Part shown: positions 29,535 to 41,639 of the stretch, piece by piece
Layout: the number at the start of each line of letters is the position of its first letter
Numbering within the stretch: the first letter of the stretch is position 1
Origin: Tritrichomonas musculus
Lineage: Eukaryota > Parabasalia > Tritrichomonadida > Tritrichomonadidae
Assembly: GCA_039105265.1 (NCBI GenBank)
Contig: JAPFFF010000022.1
Location: forward strand, 1,736,001-1,800,000
DNA: 64,000 nucleotides
Reading direction: 5' to 3'
Program-made: the position numbers and the translations under genes
Notes under the pieces: model-generated
What the model was told of the DNA's origin: nothing
Database searches by the model: none
The model's input: only the letters and a program-made list of their open reading frames with translations

Positions 29535-30299
29535 TATTAGCTAAAAAAATTGTTATTTTTTAGATATTTTATGTTTACTAAATAGAAAATTATATATTAA
29601 TAATATATTAATAGTTTTTTTAATATTTAACTAACTAGTTTTCACAAAACCCAATAATTTTTTGTTTTAATTATTGCTTTTTTTGTTTTTTTGGGTTTGG
29701 TATTATACAACTTATAAAAAATGTATTTGCTTTGTCTTTATATTGTTTAATTAGTCAATATATTATTTTTCTGTTTTGCTGTCTTCTAAATAATAAATTT
29801 ATTGAAATATAAATATTTTAATAAATCTAAATAATAAATTGAATTAAATTCAAATACTTTTTCGTGTTTTATATTTAATCATTATTTATCCCATTTAATA
29901 ATTTTATAATCATATATAAAATAAATATATTTTATTAAATTAATATATATTATTACAAATAAAACATTTACTATTTTATATATCGATTAGCAAATGAGTA
30001 ATTTGATCAATGAAAAATATTGGAAATAAACCTTGTTCAAAAAACATTACCTCCCTCTCAATTTAAAATAATCAAGAGCTATGCTGCCAATTTTACATTA
30101 TTAATAATATAAATATAATATTATAGATATATTTATAATTATAAATAAATAAAATATCATGGATAAAATTCATAAATAGTTAAGATATTTTAGTTTTATA
30201 TTTTGTTAATTTATTTTTTTTATTTGAATCGATGAGCTTTAATTTTAAAAATTAAATAAAAAATAGATAATTGTGAATATATCAATAAATGCATTTTAT
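29535..30299. other. Gene-free interior of the CACT-ended transposon
   Basis: About 760 bases of very AT-rich sequence between the end of the spurious frame and the Element C boundary. No transposase or other gene recognised. Confidence 0.5.
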
Positions 30300-30305
30300 C
30301 TTGAT

Positions 30306-30572
30306 AGTAGTAAATGTATGTGCGTATTGGCCCCCAGATAATAATTCATTGGAAACCCACCTCAGGAACCAAGCTCAAAACCTCATTTTGAAAATTAACG
30401 AAAAACTTATCCACAGGGTTTAAATTTTAATTAGCCTCCATAATCTGTTGTAGAACAAGGCCTGTCATAAAGCGCTAAACACTCATTTTAAAATTTATTT
30501 CAAAGTTAATTTGGGATTTAAAATTTAAATAAGGGCTCCAGAGTGAATCTGAGAACAAGTTATAAAATTTTA
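30306..30572. repeat. Left terminal inverted repeat of Element C
   Basis: Starts AGTAGTAAATGTATGTGCG, then TATTGGCCCCCAGATAAT, and runs about 267 bases to GAGAACAAGTTATAAAATTT. Its reverse complement matches 41044-41311 and the end of Element B at 17930-18194. Confidence 0.9.
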
Positions 30573-30615
30573 ATTTTTTCAAACTAATTTTTTTCCACTT
30601 TTTTATTTTTGATAA

Positions 30616-33600
30616 ATGGCTTTCAACCAAAATTCATTTATTGATTTTACTAATAACGATATTGTTGAATCTATTAATAATATTAATCAAGGACTTAATG
30701 AAAATCTTGAAATTGCAGATACTCGTCGATATCGAGGAGGTGCTAAATTACGAAATATCAGAACATTATATACATATCTAAATCAACATAACGCTCAAGA
30801 AATAATTAATCCTGATTTTAAAGATGATAATGAATTTGAAGAAGGTCTTGATAACTTCATTATTCATGAACAAGAACGTCACAAACAATTATTAAATGAA
30901 TCTTATGAACGAAATTATGAAAATATATCAAAACGTGAATCATTTTATGATGATGAACAACCAAATGAATCTGATATTCACTATTTTAATGAACAACAAT
31001 CTCAAATCAATCAAGAATATCAGAATCAACGAAATGAACAAAATTATAACAATAATATTGCAAAACGTGAATCATTTTATGATGAACAACCAAATGAATC
31101 TGATGTTGAATACTTTGAACAAGAGCAAAATAAAATTAAACGACATTATGAAATCGAAGATGCCATTAAACGTGCAAATGAAGCCATTGATAATGCAATT
31201 CAATTAATCAATGAATCCAAACCAACTCTCAAGAAAATTGAACCAAAACTCATTAAAGATAAATCACATTTACTTGAATATTACATTCCTGAAAACGAAG
31301 AATTATATGAATATCTTGATAAATTCAATAACAAATTTAAATCAAAACACAATGATTATCTTATGATTAATGAACCACATGATTTTGATAAAGCAGTTGA
31401 GGTTTGGGATTATTATACCAAATATGATAAAGATTATGTTGATAAAGAGGAATATAATGGCTCCCCAATTGTTATTTATTATTTCAATCAAATCTCATCA
31501 TTAAATCAAATCTTCGAATCATTGCAACAAGTATTTGATAGAGAACTAAAACCATTCAAAATTCATTTCCAATTATCTGGTGTATTTGAAACTCCTGTTC
31601 ATGATTTGGAGAATGAAGAAGAGGACCATTTCGAATATGAAGCACGAAATATTAATTGGAAAAATTATCAATCTACAATTCCTATAATAATATCATCATT
31701 ACAGGACCTTGATTATGTTAAAATGTATATTGAATCGAATCTCAATTCATATGAAACATCAACTTCATCAACTAAATTAACAATCGTTGGTTCAATTTCA
31801 TTTACTGTCTCACGAATGCGAAAGGTTACTGGACATATTAAAGATTTACCAGAAGAATTCATCAAAAATGATTTTATTATATCTGACAATGAAGATGATA
31901 AATTATGTTTCTATCGATTTTTAGCAATCTGTTTAAATAATGAATTAGCAAATACTAAAAAATATCGAGTACAAGATAGGACTAAGGTTGCTAAAAAAAT
32001 CCTTCTCAAAGAACATAACATTGAATATACAACTAAAATTCCAAAACAAGGATTAAATATTCTCAAAGAATTCAAAGGAGTAACAATGGAACAAATGGAA
32101 GAATTGTCTAAGAAATATCATCTCAACATTAATATTTATGAGTTTCATAAAACTGATAATTCTTCCTATTATGACTTATCTGAACAATGGTTTTTCGATA
32201 AATCTTAGACAACTCATTCTGCATTACTTTTCTCGACTTGCTGCAGTAAGACTGGGACTTCGTCCCCGAAAGACCAAATAATTCATATCATGTACATAAA
32301 GAATCCTGAAAAACTAACTCAAATACATATTTGTCCAAAATGTCATTCATACACTCATCGTGGTAATTCTCAAATCAATCGATTTGAATCTCATGTCAAA
32401 CATTGTGATGGTGTTTTCAAGAAGAACTTTATTCCAAACAAGGAACCACTTCCATTTTGTCCACATATTTTAAACAATCCAGTTTATGAATATTGTTTGG
32501 CATACGATTTAGAATGGAAACCTAACATTTATTATATGACATACGATTTTGAAACGATGGAACAATCAGTTAATAAATCGATTTCTGATTCAACTGTAAT
32601 CAATTCACGTTTAATACCTCTTTCAGTTGCTTCATGTGTTAAATTATCTTCAGGATTAATTACAAAACACTTTTCACTAAGAGAGTCTGAAGAGTTTATT
32701 CCAGAATGGATTTCATGGTTGTTCGAACAATCGATGGAAGTACTGAATGATAAAATCGTTTATGACAAATCATTTCTCCCTGCTGATAAAATTTATGATA
32801 TTGATACAAATATTTATACCATAACCGTTTTCGGATTTAATTCATCAAGATTTGATTCTAATTTGTTCAAGAAATATCTTAATCACTTTCATTGGCATGT
32901 TGAATCAAATTCATTAATTGGAACAATATCTTCATTAAAACAATTCATACTTGTTTCAGACCACCTTCCAACAAAACTACGATTTATTGATGCTCAATCA
33001 TTTGTTGCTGGAGGTACATTAAAACAATTCGGTATTGATTTTGGTGGTGAAACTAATTCTGTGAAAGGAATCTTTCCATATGAGGCTGTCAATTCATCAA
33101 ACTATAATGAAGTATTATCTAAATCTGAACCATTTTTATACAACGACTTTGACAGCTATCTCAACCAAAAAAATCCACTCTCAAAATCTGATTACCAAAT
33201 ATATCTCGAAGATGCTAAAAACTATAAAACACGATGGGATTACTTGCTTGCTTATAATGACAATGATGTTGAAATGATGATTAAACCAATTGACAATTTA
33301 ATTCAACTCAATGCTCAATACAAAGTTGATTTGATATCCAATCTATCATTATCTAAGAATGCATCTTGTATAAAATATGCTCTAGCATATAAGGATTTCA
33401 ATCCTCATGAAAATTATAATCCTATACACAAATACAACGAATTCATTCCAAATCCTAAATGGTGGCAATTCAAATGTGAAAATTATTACAAACAAGATGA
33501 ACGATACAATCTCTCACATCCTGTTAAAAGAGACTTATCAAAATGTGTTTCGTCCAATGATTACAAAGAATTTCTCAAACTTTACAATGACCCAATTAAA

Positions 33601-35361
33601 GGTAAATGTCATCTTTGCAAAGAGCATTTCACATATCAAAACAAACCAACTCTTGATAGAATTAACAATGATATTGGACATGAATTTTCAAATTGTTTGC
33701 TGGCTTGTGCTGAATGCAATAAACTTCGAAAACGAGATGACCCAAAAATAACTGCATTAAGAATTCAATTAAAAAAATATTGCAAATTACATCATCTTCC
33801 AACTTTGATAAATAATGAAGATGAATATTATACAATTCGTAATGCAATTGCTGGTGGATTATCAAATGTAATGCATCGTGTTAACATCAAAGGTGAAACT
33901 CATATCAACAAATTCCGTTACGACGGAATTAATAACAAGGTAATCTCTTATGATACGTCAAACGTTCAAACACATATTCTTGGAATTGATTTCAATTCAC
34001 TTTATCCCTCATCATTTTCATCAAATTCTCATCCATTTATCAAATATCATGGTGGAATCATGTTCATGCCAGGTGCTTTCATCAGAAGGATTGAAGCAAA
34101 GGATAAACAATCTCGAGAACGTTGTATGAAAATCATAACCTCAAAATCACGTTTTTCAAATAAACCAAATTATGTTTTCTATGCTGTTGTGAAACTATCT
34201 TGTCCCAAATCAAAAATCAATTATTTCATTAATTTCCCACCAGTATTTCGAAACATTAATATCACAAATAATGAAGAAACAATTGGTTCATACATGTACA
34301 ATTACATGAAATCAAACAATTTAAATTCAATCGATAAGGAAGAACGTAAATTAACAATGTTGCTTGACACAAATGGGGAATACATGGTTTTCTCAAATTA
34401 TTACCTCTGGTTCCTTCTTGACCATGGATTGGTAATTGAAGATGTCAAATCTGTTTCACAATATGAATGTCACACTGGATTCAACCAATTTGTTAATGAA
34501 TTTATGAAAAAACGTCAGGATATCATCTCTGGTAAAACTAAAGGAAATGAAAAATTTTATAAAATCTCAATGAATGGTTCTTATGGATATGATGGAATGA
34601 ATACTGAGAAGTTCTCTAAAATCAAAATTTGTGATGCGAATAAAGCTTACCAATCAATTATATCACAAACATACATGGGTGGTGCTCAATTAAATGATAA
34701 CACATTTATGATACAACATTCTCCAAAATCATATCATTGCACAACTTGTTTACAAGAATCACTTTGGACCCTTGATAACGCTAAATTCTGGTATTTAACA
34801 TTCTATTACGATTTTATGAATAAATGCTTGGACATGGATAAAATTCATTATATTGAAGGAGATACTGATTCAATGTACTATGCTGTTTCAGGTAATCCAA
34901 ATGAACCTCCAACTCAATTATTCAATCATGTTATCAAAAACAAAGAATTCTATGACAAACATGTATACGAATTCATGCCAAACCCTTCAATTAATACAAT
35001 CGAAGATGAAAAAAAGGTTCTTGGTTGTGCTATTGAAAAAACAGGTGAAAACATGATTGCTCTTGCACCCAAATGTTATACCATTTGGAATAATAATGGC
35101 CAAACCAAATCTCTAAAATTAAAAGGAGTATCGCTTAAGAAGAATGCAATCAAATCATCTGATTATAAAGATATTATTGAAAACAATTCTGTTAAACAAG
35201 GTAAGAATATTAATCTTCAAATGAATGGAAATCAAATGTCAAAATTGACTATTCAAAAAAATGCGTTAACTGGTTTACATACAAAAATGATTGTTTTAGA
35301 AAATCAATCTTGTGCTCCTTTCGTTAATGGATTAACAGCAAACGATTACATTATTCAATGA
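30616..35361 (+). pseudogene. HNH-containing family B DNA polymerase (Element C)
   Basis: Same architecture as the polymerase of Element A: a long acidic N-terminal region with two copies of an SKRESFYD-type repeat (about residues 105-155), a zinc finger (ICPKC, 32335), exonuclease motifs YDFET, FNSSRFD and YNDNDV, an HNH-like insert (CHLC, LDRINNDIGH, CNKLR; about 33605-33735), polymerase motifs DFNSLYPS (33988), NGSYGYD (34573) and DTDS (34862), then KLKGVSLKKN. Unlike A, no primase-like domain follows. The gene shows about one break. The start MAFNQNSFIDF is shared with the Element B fragment and lies just inside the inverted repeat. Confidence 0.85.
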
Positions 35362-35468
35362 AAGTGCGAATGGTAGAATTCTACCACTCGAAAAATTATA
35401 TGAAAAACGATTTTCCAAAATTAATTTTTCAAAATTATTTTTTTATTAATTTTTTTTCTTATTCAAAA

Positions 35469-36209
35469 ATGAACACAATTGTTACACCAATCAATGCTGA
35501 ATACGAATATTTACAATATAACGAACAACTTCGAATCATTCACTCAATTAATGATGACTTTTATCAAATGCAATCTATTATTAATTCATGTCAATCTAAT
35601 AAACCATGTAAAGATTGGTTTCGTAATCAATCAACACAAGAAATTTTGGATGAATTGCGAAAGGGGGAATTCCTCCCCTCGCAAAATTTGTATGAAAATC
35701 GTTCAAATCTTCCAATGGGATTAAGAGGTTACTACGTTCATAAATTATTGGTAAACCATGTTGCAATGTGGGCTTCACCAAGATATTCAATATATATATT
35801 TAAACTTCTTGATTCATACTTTGAACAACAACGCAATCAATTGCAAGAACAAATTAATGAATTAAAATTTCAAAATGATATGAATGAAATGTCAATTGAT
35901 TGGCATAAAAGTCGAATTTATGAAAAAGATTCTGAAATTAATATGCAACAAATTCGAATCAATAACCAACAAAATCAAATTGACAATTTAATTCCAAGAA
36001 CTGTTCCAAATAATCATGAACACGATTATGTTTTCTTCATTTGGAAGGAATCAATTCCAGATACACTAACACATGTTAACGAAGAAGGTACAGTACATCC
36101 ACCCCAAACACAATTGTGGCTCACAAGAGATACCTATTTCAAATTAAGTTTGAATGGTTTAGAATATATTGATGATGAATCCCCAGCTGGTTCTCAAATA
36201 AATGCATAA
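35469..36209 (+). pseudogene. KilA-N domain protein with MCP-like C-terminal tail (Element C)
   Basis: About 246 residues from the ATG at 35469 (MNTIVTPINAEYEYLQYNEQ), preferred over 35358 because the upstream part is AT-rich leader-like sequence. Residues about 45-115 read like a KilA-N DNA-binding domain (CKDWFRNQSTQEILDEL, GLRGYYVHKLLVNHVAMWAS, then YIFKLLDSYF). A coiled coil follows (about 120-175), then PRTVPNNHEHDYVFFIWKES, a typical tail of such proteins in DNA viruses. The last 45 residues (PPQTQLWLTRDTYFKLSLNG, then LEYIDDESPAGSQ) instead match the C-terminus of the Element E MCP. This is a chimeric remnant. Confidence 0.65.
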
Positions 36210-36300
36210 AATTGAGATTTGATTTGAGATATTTTTTTTCTCGCAGAGCTCGAGATCGCTTAAGAGCGAGATGCTTCTGAATTACCTTATTGTATTCGAA

Positions 36301-36498
36301 ATGTCGAAAACTAAATCTCTCAGAATTTATGATAAAGAATATCCTTCGTTATTGAAATATCCATTCAAATCGAAATACAAATTTGTTGAAACTGATTTAC
36401 AACCTGTTTTCAACACAAACATTAAAACAGAACCTTTCATACCTGATTTCAAACTCAAAGCATGTACCAGTAAGATTTTTCATCCATACTTCAAATGA
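36301..36498 (+). pseudogene. Integrase N-terminal remnant, E type (Element C)
   Basis: The segment YPSLLKYPFKSKYKFVETD, then TNIKTEPFIPDFKLK, matches the start of the Element E integrase (NYPFKSKYKYIKDTNIKTEP, then YIKDYQLK). Only this beginning is recognisable, and it overlaps the opposing gene. It shows that Element C once had the E-type, not the A/D-type, integrase. Confidence 0.65.
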
Positions 36499-38118
36499 AT
36501 CATCTGTTTTACCAGCAAGGCGTTCGGTTTGCCATAATTTCTTATAAGGGTCTGCTTTAACAAGACGGAATCCATTAATTATAACAGGTTTACCACGAGA
36601 GTCAACAATAACGATGTCATCTACTTTGTCGCCATTTAAGTCACAAATTTGATTACCAAGAGGGTCTAATGTGTCTCTCATTGCAGGAATTAATCGATAT
36701 AATGGATATCCATTTTTATCAAATTTCTTCTTACAATAGGCTTCTGCGCCATCTCTTGTAGCACATTTTGGAGAGAATTTAATACGATAATTACCATTAA
36801 TAAGAATATCAAATAATTCCCCTCGGTATTTACTAACATCAATGCTTTGTTTATTTTCGAAAATGTATAATTTATTTAAACGTTCTTGTGAAGCTTCAAA
36901 TGTTTTACTAGAACGTTTACCAGTTGGGACAGACTGCGTATAATTGCTTTTGAATTCATCAGTATCGATTGGAGATACACCTTTTGGTGCTGCAATATCA
37001 ACATTAAATAAATCATCGTAGTTTTCAGAACTAACTACGGGTTTTTTAGATGGTGATTTAAATACAGGCTTTGACATTGATTTAGGTATGGAAAAATATT
37101 CATTATCATCATTATTATCGTTAACACTTTCATGCTCAGATTCACTATTCATGTTAAATAATATTTCTCGGTCACCATTCTCTTTAATATACTTTATTAA
37201 TTGTTTGAGCTTCTTTTTGTTTTTAGGCTCAGTTGTTTCTTCAAATATGTTTGTTTCACGTATTGCATCATGTAATTGTAATACAAGTTTTTTTACTCTG
37301 ATGTCAGAATCATCTTTGGGATTTATAGCTCGATTATAATAATCATAAAGGTCTTCAGCAGTAAAATCATCGTTTAATAACCCAAATTTCTTAAGTTGTT
37401 TAGCATCAATTGTAGAAGATTTATTGTAAGCATCTGATAATTGTTGACCTTCTTGATTAGATTCTGCTATCTTTCTCATTGTTTCAATATTGGTTTTTCT
37501 TCTAATATTCTCAAATTGCATTAGGTTATTTATATTATCTGATGCCTCATTGTTTTTATGTGAGTCTATATTATTTGTCAATGATTTGACAAGTGATTGA
37601 ATCTGTGCGGTATCTTTTTTATTGAATACTGAATACTTCTCTGAGTCATCAGCAATACGATAAAATAATTGTAAAGCATTAATATGATTACTATCAAGTA
37701 TAACTAAATCACTAAGTGATTCAATGTCTTTATTAAGTCGATTTCTGAAATAATGGTCTGCTAAATCGGGCTCCTCCTCCTCTTCAATTTGTGGAATGGC
37801 AACAGGTTTTTCTTTATTTTTCAGATAGTTAGTTAAATCAATAAAGTAATTCGCTTTTGAATCAAGTATTTTAGCTAATTCATTTTTTTGTCTTGAAGTT
37901 CCTTTAGGCTTTGCGTTATATTTATCAAGCATATCTTTTAAATTTGTTTTTACATCTTTGACATAGTTACGAGGATTCTTAAGATACTCAATAATATTAC
38001 CAATAATTGTTGTTATTTGTGTTAACTTACTATTTTGGAACATGAATACGAGCATATCTTGATAGTTCCCTTTTTTTACTTCGTTTAGTATGAAATCTTC
38101 GTTTATGTTTGTTATCAT
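36397..38118 (-). pseudogene. D-N-G-D calcium-loop-like protein (Element C)
   Basis: 573 codons. The N-terminal two thirds are acidic, helical and low in complexity. The C-terminal part has LFDILINGNYRIKFSPKCAT, AEAYCKKKFDKNGYPLYRL and DLNGDKVDDIVIVDSRGKPV followed by NGFRLV and PYKKLW, parallel to the Element E protein (NLIINGNYRIKY-like block, DLNGDKIDDIVLVDKKG, PYKKVW). The last 30 codons do not match E and overlap the integrase remnant, so the 3' part appears incomplete (about one break). Function unknown; a structural or surface protein is a reasonable guess. Confidence 0.65.
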
Positions 38119-38132
38119 TTATTATTCCCAAA

Positions 38133-40567
38133 ATGTTCACGATAGAACAAGCGGGTACTATAAAAAAAGTAAATACAATTGATGAATTGATAATAGAATA
38201 TATTAAGAAATATTCCTGTCAATGCAATAACGGAAATAATTTAGGGTCAAGCTTGAATACTGAGGAATTGAAAGAATTATTAAAACCATATGCGAAGCTT
38301 ACGAATCTTGATGAGTATGCAAAGCTTACGAACTTAAGTGAGTACGCGAAAACAACTGATTTATTCGATTATTTGAAAACAGAGGAATTCAATAAAGAAT
38401 TATTAAAGTATGCTAGTAGTGAAGAAATTGAAAACGCTGTTAATACATTACGTGATTACGTTGTTAACAATTTTGCATTATCAACTGACATACCTGAAAT
38501 ACCTACAGATTTGGTTAATGAATCTGCTTTGACAACTGCTTTGGAACCATATGCGAAGCTTACGAACTTAAGTGAGTACGCAAAGACTCAGGACTTGCCA
38601 GATATGACATTGTATGCAAAAAAAGAAGACATTCCTGAACCAGTTGATTTATCAAATTATGCTTTGACAACAGATATGACCCTTGCTATTGAGCAAGTGA
38701 AAAGCGATATCCCAGAGATTATTGAGGGGCAAACAACTATTCAATTCAAAATCGTCAATAATACAATTCCTGATTTAGATTACAACACATATCATGAACT
38801 GATTGAGCAATATGGGTTGGATATTGTATCATCAGACAATTTCTATACGGCCCATTATGTTCACGCAGACTATTCGTACAATGACGATGATGATAATCAA
38901 CCCTCTCAGATACTGCGTATCGACGGAAGTAGTTCTGGTCTTTGGATACTGTATCACAGCCATGAATTAATCAATCCAGAAACTGGTGAAACACCTGAAA
39001 TATTATCATGTTCAATAACCAAAACTATCGAACCAACAGACAAAAACGCTTATTCGGCAAGATATGTGTCAAACACTTTTGCTCTCAAAACAGATATCCC
39101 AGAACCTGTCGATTTGACTAAATATGTAACAAAAAATGATGATGGTTCATTAACATTAAATTCAACAAATGATAATGTATTATCAGTGTTTTCTAATAAT
39201 AAATATGGTCCTTTAATAAAATTGGGTGTTGATAATACAAATTATGGACAAATACATTATACAACAAATAATAGATTATTCTTATCATTAACAAATGATT
39301 CATTTTTAGAATATAATGGATCAGATCAATCACTTAATCTTTATTGTAAAGTATTTAAAATACTCAATACTAAACGAAATGACAATTTGTGTATTGATTT
39401 ATTATTTGGTCTTGATAGTAAAATGAATATTAAATTACACTATGATTATTCTTGGCCTACAGATCCTGATAGAGTTGGATTTACACATACATCAAATTTA
39501 TCTGTTGGTGATACTAAATTTATAACTTTCATAAGAAGTCAAAATAAAAGTAAAACAGATAGTACAGATATTATTAATACTTTTACAACTACATTTGAAG
39601 ATAATATTAGTGTTTTTGTTAATGATTTACGTAAAACAGAAACTGATAAATATTTAACGGAATCAGAATGTGATGAAAAATTTGCATTGAAGTCAAACGT
39701 TATAACAGAAGAACAACTAATAAAAAAATGTGCAATTGATTGCGGTCCATTTACGGAGGGTGCTGATATATCAATTCATTATCTAAAAATTATAAATAAC
39801 GCAATTAAACTGGAATACGTAGTTGGTAATTACGCAGAAAGAAATGAAATAAGAATATTATTCTATGATACAGCTGCAAATCCCCATAACATAGTAATAT
39901 TATTATATCAAAGAACTATATATTTTGATAATTTCAAATATTCAGCGTATTATGAAGAAATTCTTGATTTATCATCAGGAAGACCACTTACATATAGTGT
40001 TCCAATGGCTGAATATAATTGGACAACTACTCAAGAATTATTAGATGCTAGACAAATATATTCAAGACAAATCATGGTACCAGCATATTTAGCAAAATTC
40101 AAGGCTGCTATTTACGGTACGCAATCAAACACAACAATCACACATTACTCCCCAATCGAGTCATCAAAGAACTCTATTAATGATTTCGTTATTGGAGCTC
40201 CAGTATATATGACCGGTAAGGTTTATAAACATGTTGGTGATACTTGGGTACTTTCAACTGTGAATGATACTACTGATTGTATTTGCAGTGTCAAAACTAC
40301 TGGTTCATGGAAAGAATATGTTGGTATTTGTGTTAGAATTGACCAAAAAATAATGCTATAACATTTGCTTCCCATGGTGATTATCTTGTAAAAGTTGATG
40401 ATTCATCTTGTTATGGTATTGGGGATGAAGTATTTATTGATAATGAAGATAATAAATTGAAGATTCTTAGTGGTGAAACTGCAATAACATCAAAGATTAA
40501 ACGTATGACTGTTGGTATCATAACTGCAATAATAGATAATAAAACACTTGCATGCTTTAAGGCATAA
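38133..40567 (+). pseudogene. Fibre-like repeat protein (Element C)
   Basis: About 800 codons; the start MFTIEQAGTIKKVNTIDELI is the same type as the Element E protein's, which decides the ATG at 38133. The body is built of short modules (YAKLTNLSEYAKTTDL, LSTDIPEIPTDLVNESAL, YAKTQDLPDM) that resemble phage and adenovirus fibre shafts or trimeric coiled coils. One block (IEGQTTIQFKIVNNTIPDLD, then YNTYHELIEQYGLDIVSSDN) is nearly the same in D and E. The C-terminal domain (SINDFVIGAPVYMTGKVYK, then WKEYVGICV) is shared with D. Likely role: host attachment. About one break near its end region. Confidence 0.7.
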
Positions 40568-40593
40568 ATAGTATAAAAAAAATTTTTTTTAGC

Positions 40594-41010
40594 TTAATTG
40601 TTGGATGAGATTATTTGAATCAGTTTTCCCGTCATGTATAACGATAAATTGATATTTAATTGTTCACGAATTAGATTCTGAAGGAATTGAATTCGATTGG
40701 ACCTTGGTTGATTCATAATTGTTTCTTTATGGTCAGAAGCAAATTGAAGAACTTGGTCTCTCTGTTCATCATTAAGGAATTTGGATTTGTTTAATGGAAA
40801 TGAGCGATTAGTTCTTCTTCGTATAGGATTTAATTCATTTGATTCGGCTGAAGGTTCGGTACTTTGTGCCTCAGCCGAGCTTTGCTCGGATTCAATTTGT
40901 GTTTCATTTGGTTGTTCAGTTGATGGTTCGTTTGATATATTATTTAATTGTTCGAATTCGGTTTTCAAAGCAAGTAATTCAGAAATGATATGATCGATGC
41001 GTTGTTGCAT
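40594..41010 (-). CDS. Small coiled-coil and Ser/Glu-rich protein (Element C)
   Basis: 138 residues from the ATG at 41010 (MQQRIDHIISELLALKTEFE), preferred to 41034 because the extra codons are poly-A/T leader. A short coiled coil is followed by a Glu/Ser/Pro/Thr-rich linker and a basic, helical C-terminal part (RRRTNRSFPLNKSKFLNDEQ, then LIREQLNINLSLYMTGKLIQ). No family recognised. It lies next to the right inverted repeat. The DNA includes a hairpin CCGAGC-TTT-GCTCGG (40875-40889). Confidence 0.5.
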   Translation of the reverse strand: MQQRIDHIISELLALKTEFEQLNNISNEPSTEQPNETQIESEQSSAEAQSTEPSAESNELNPIRRRTNRSFPLNKSKFLNDEQRDQVLQFASDHKETIMNQPRSNRIQFLQNLIREQLNINLSLYMTGKLIQIISSNN

Positions 41011-41043
41011 TTTTAAATAAGATAAAAAAAACAAATTCTTAAT

Positions 41044-41311
41044 TTAAAATTTTATAACTTGTTCTCAGGTTCTCTCTGAAGCCCTTATTTAAATTTTAAA
41101 TCCCGAATTAACTTTGAAATAAATTTTAAAATGAGTGTTTAGCGCTTTATGACAGGCCTTGTTCTACAACAGATTATGGAAGCTAATTAAAATTTAAACC
41201 CTGTTGATAAGTTTTTGGTTAATTTTCAAAATGAGGTTTTGAGCTTGGTTCCTGAGGTGGGTTTCCAATGAATTATTATCTGGGGGCCAATACGCACATA
41301 CGTTTACTACT
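41044..41311. repeat. Right terminal inverted repeat of Element C
   Basis: Reverse partner of 30306-30572; contains TTATGACAGGCCTTGTTCTA and ATCTGGGGGCCAATACGCAC and ends ACTACT at 41311. It is followed by the target duplication CTTGAT. The open frame at 41268-41525 that crosses it is not considered a gene. Confidence 0.9.
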
Positions 41312-41317
41312 CTTGAT

Positions 41318-41639
41318 AATAAATGATATAGAATTACTTAAAATATGTATTATAATTTATATAATATATATTTATATAATTATCACAATTAAACAAAAAA
41401 TAACAGCTTTGAATAGTCATAATGCATCTATTTATAATTATAAAAAAATTCTAATTGAACTTTTTCTGTATGATGGGTTTCACTCAAAAAAAATTAAGTT
41501 TGTTTGGGTTTATCTCAAAATTTAATAAAGTTTGTTTGGGTTCAAATTTTTTTTGAGAAGGTTTGTTTGTGTTTGGACGATCATTTTCAAACCCAATTTT
41601 TTTTTATATGATTTTGTGTTCATACATTTTTGAGTGATT
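41318..41639. other. Right arm of the CACT-ended transposon
   Basis: About 320 bases of AT-rich DNA with repeated TTTGTTTGGGTT words; no gene. Ends with the inverted terminus at 41636 and the ATT duplication. Confidence 0.6.

Larger units (their letters stand above)
30306..41311. mobile_element. Element C: Polinton-type element with complete ends
   Basis: 11,006 bp bounded by long inverted repeats that start AGTAGTAAA and end with ACTACT, and flanked by a 6-bp direct repeat CTTGAT (30300-30305 and 41312-41317). AG/CT ends and a 6-bp duplication are the classic Polinton insertion signature. Contents: HNH-type polymerase, a KilA-N gene with an MCP-like tail, an integrase remnant, the D-N-G-D protein, a fibre-like gene and a small coiled-coil gene. 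No whole integrase, packaging ATPase or MCP is present, so this is a reduced copy with about four broken or partial genes. Perfect target duplication and similar inverted repeats suggest a younger insertion than Element D. Confidence 0.88.
29384..41636. mobile_element. CACT-ended DNA transposon interrupted by Element C
   Basis: Inverted ends CACTCAAAAATGT (29384) and ACATTTTTGAGTG (ending 41636), extended inward by TGAAC/CAAAA words, are flanked by ATT on both sides (29381-29383 and 41637-41639). Without the inserted Element C and one copy of its 6-bp duplication the element would be about 1.24 kb. CACT ends and a 3-bp duplication recall EnSpm/CACTA elements, but no transposase is visible and the superfamily is uncertain. 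It contains the hairpin GTGCC-GTCTT-GGCAC (29470-29484). It landed inside the polymerase gene of Element D. Confidence 0.7.

Noticed and set aside
41268-41525. Hydrophobic small protein
   Set aside because: The frame spans the inverted repeat, the target duplication and transposon DNA; composition explains it.
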